Positions 5,929 to 7,212 of a stretch of DNA of 7,212 nt are shown here, in pieces. The translations under genes were made by a program, and so were the position numbers. The stretch spans positions 1 through 7,212 of the forward strand of contig JAICVH010000118.1 in assembly GCA_025935435.1 (NCBI GenBank), given 5' to 3'. The stretch comes from Burkholderiales bacterium (GTDB taxonomy: Bacteria; Pseudomonadota; Gammaproteobacteria; Burkholderiales; Casimicrobiaceae). The notes under the pieces were generated by a model. That model was not told the origin of the DNA. It ran no database searches and was given only the letters and a program-made list of their open reading frames with translations. Position 1 is the first letter of the stretch. Every line of letters begins with the position of its first letter.

Positions 5929-7056
5929 TCAGGCGTGCGCGGGACTCTCTTCAGCGGGCAGCAGCGCATCGACGAATTCGACGGCCCCAAACGGCCGCAG
6001 ATCGTCCAAGCCTTCGCCGACGCCGATGAACTTGAGCGGAACAGGATGCTGGCGCGCGATCGCCGCGACGATTCCCCCCTTGGCGCTCCCGTCGAGCTTG
6101 GTCAGGATCAGGCCAGTCAGCCCGACGGCCGAATCAAAGGCGCGCACCTGCGCGAGCGCGTTCTGGCCGGTATTCGCGTCGAGCACCAGCCAGACTTCGT
6201 CCGGAGCGCCGGGGCGTGCCTTGGCGAGGACGCGCCGGATCTTGCGCAGCTCGTCCATCAGGTTGCCCTGCGTCGGCAGGCGGCCCGCCGTATCGGCGAG
6301 CACGACGTCGATGTTGCGGCCCTTTGCGGCGTTCACGGCGTCGAACATGACGGCGGCCGGGTCACCGCCTGCCTGCTGGATCACGGCGACGCCGTTACGC
6401 GCGCCCCACGCCGAAAGCTGCTCGCGCGCGGCCGCGCGGAACGTATCGCCGGCGGCGAGAAGGACCGACAGGTTCCGCTGCTGGAGCCATTTCGCGAGCT
6501 TGCCGATCGAAGTCGTTTTGCCGGCGCCATTGACGCCCGCAAGCATGATGACGAACGGACGATCCGACGCGATGACCGCATCGGCTTCGAGCGGCCGAAC
6601 GAGCTCGACGAACGCCGCACGTAGCAGTGCACGCGGATCGGCATTGCCACCGACGCGCCGGTAACGCGCGCGGAGATCTTCGAGGAGGTGGTTCGTCGCT
6701 TCGACGCCGACGTCCGCCATCAGCAATGCGGACTCGAGCTCCTCGAGTGCCTGATCGTCGAGCACGCGACGGCGAAACGCGCCGGTGATGGCACCCGACA
6801 GTTTTTCGCGCGACAGCCCGAGTCCCGATTTCAGCCGTTCGGACCACGGCTTCGGCGCGGCAGCAGGTAGCGAGAACGATGCGCCGAGCACCGGTGTCGG
6901 GTCACGGGTGTTCTCGTAACTCGCCGCGTGCGTCGTTTCGACGCTGGCGGGGCTCGACACCAAGCCATCAGGAGGCGCTTCGACGGGGGGGCGAACGCTC
7001 TCGGCGCTCGCCGGCGGCTCGGCCGGTTTCGGCTTCCGCTTGAAGAGATCGAACAC
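5929..7056 (-). CDS. ftsY: Signal recognition particle receptor FtsY
   Basis: This membrane-associated SRP GTPase docks the Ffh/4.5S RNA-ribosome complex and delivers nascent inner-membrane proteins to SecYEG. It has 375 residues. An N-terminal variable (A) region, about 1-70, begins MFDLFKRK and is Pro/Ala-rich rather than strongly acidic, as in many short FtsY proteins. The N domain spans about 71-160. The G domain follows: P-loop GVNGAGKT (174-181), DTFRAAA (204-210), DTAGR (255-259), TKLDG (319-323), and a closing GVGE (345-348) with DDLRPF. All GTPase motifs are intact. The start is GTG (7054-7056), with a modest AGGCGG 7 nt upstream; MFDLFKRK is a typical FtsY beginning. The gene is divergent from rsmD and upstream of rpoH, as in the E. 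coli ftsYEX-rpoH order but without ftsE and ftsX. Confidence 0.96.
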   Translation of the reverse strand: MFDLFKRKPKPAEPPASAESVRPPVEAPPDGLVSSPASVETTHAASYENTRDPTPVLGASFSLPAAAPKPWSERLKSGLGLSREKLSGAITGAFRRRVLDDQALEELESALLMADVGVEATNHLLEDLRARYRRVGGNADPRALLRAAFVELVRPLEADAVIASDRPFVIMLAGVNGAGKTTSIGKLAKWLQQRNLSVLLAAGDTFRAAAREQLSAWGARNGVAVIQQAGGDPAAVMFDAVNAAKGRNIDVVLADTAGRLPTQGNLMDELRKIRRVLAKARPGAPDEVWLVLDANTGQNALAQVRAFDSAVGLTGLILTKLDGSAKGGIVAAIARQHPVPLKFIGVGEGLDDLRPFGAVEFVDALLPAEESPAHA

Positions 7057-7111
7057 GTGGGAACCGCCTGGGAGCGCCGGCGGGACGTTGCCTAGGCGCA
7101 GGTAAACTCGA

Positions 7112-7117
7112 ATTCTA
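7112..7117 (-). promoter_or_regulatory. Weak candidate -10 box for ftsY in the divergent gap
   Basis: The minus strand reads TAGAAT (5 of 6 to TATAAT) within the 89-bp gap between the ftsY and rsmD starts. I find no good -35 hexamer 16-18 bases upstream, so the call is weak. No convincing promoter for rsmD was found on the plus strand. Confidence 0.25.
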
Positions 7118-7145
7118 TCCTGTCGAACCGTCCTTCCTGCCGTAG

Positions 7146-7212
7146 GTGCCCAAACCCAACCGCGTGCGCATCATTGGCGGCCGACATCGCGGCCGGCAGA
7201 TTCCGGTCGCCC
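7146..7212 (+). CDS. rsmD: RsmD, 16S rRNA (guanine966-N2)-methyltransferase, N-terminal fragment
   Basis: Only 22 codons are visible, running off the window end. From GTG 7146 they begin MPKPNRVRIIGGRHRGRQIP; the VRIIGG-x-x-RGR-x-IPV start is characteristic of RsmD, which methylates G966 of 16S rRNA in the 30S subunit. An in-frame TAG (7143-7145) sits immediately before the GTG, so the gene cannot begin earlier; a GTG at 7164 is a less likely alternative. The divergent arrangement with ftsY is a familiar neighbourhood (rsmD lies beside ftsY in E. coli too). The methyltransferase motifs lie beyond the window, so identification rests on the N-terminus and the neighbour. Confidence 0.8.
   Translation, partial: MPKPNRVRIIGGRHRGRQIPVA

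Noticed and set aside
5822..6664. A 280-codon plus-strand frame opposite ftsY (and an overlapping 239-codon one).
   Set aside because: Ser/Ala/Arg-rich low-complexity translation lacking motifs; ftsY on the minus strand explains the region.
7088..7118. Possible plus-strand sigma-70 promoter for rsmD (TTGCCT with AATTCT or TTCTAT).
   Set aside because: Hexamer matches are about 3 of 6 at workable spacings; not better than chance in this gap.

Overview
The window is GC-rich and densely coding. It looks like a core chromosomal segment of a beta-proteobacterium, most likely Burkholderia or a close relative in the Burkholderiaceae. The reasons are high G+C with strong third-position GC, an NtrY/NtrX-type pair beside a potassium transporter, a sigma-32 with an intact RpoH box, and the ftsY/rsmD head-to-head pair. 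The genus is inferred from protein character, not from a search. No tRNA, rRNA, CRISPR, insertion sequence, phage gene or sign of recent transfer was seen.

Layout. Plus strand, left half: the C-terminal part of an NtrY-like membrane sensor kinase (cut by the window edge, ends 1420) overlaps by one base an NtrX-like response regulator (1420-2721). After 76 bp comes a Kup-type potassium transporter (2798-4687). Minus strand, right half: rpoH (4836-5693) lies tail to tail with kup and ends at a clear intrinsic terminator. Upstream of it is ftsY (5929-7056, GTG start). ftsY is divergent from the first 22 codons of rsmD (7146 to the window end, plus strand).

How the parts work together. The left half is a two-component system followed by a K+ uptake gene, possibly co-transcribed. 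The right half resembles the enterobacterial rsmD-ftsY-ftsE-ftsX-rpoH locus, but ftsE and ftsX are absent and rsmD is inverted. It links SRP-dependent membrane targeting with the heat-shock sigma factor.

Most notable observations. (1) A perfect CIRCE operator (TTAGCACTC-N9-GAGTGCTAA, 5753-5779) lies in the rpoH leader, which predicts that HrcA represses the gene for sigma-32. (2) A good sigma-32-like promoter candidate lies just upstream (5820-5848). Together these would make rpoH a node with positive self-control and negative HrcA control. (3) The NtrX-like regulator has a sigma-54-activator architecture, but its AAA+ domain has lost the Walker A lysine, the Walker B aspartate, the GAFTGA loop and the arginine fingers. 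Its receiver and DNA-binding domains look intact, so it should act without ATP-driven sigma-54 activation.
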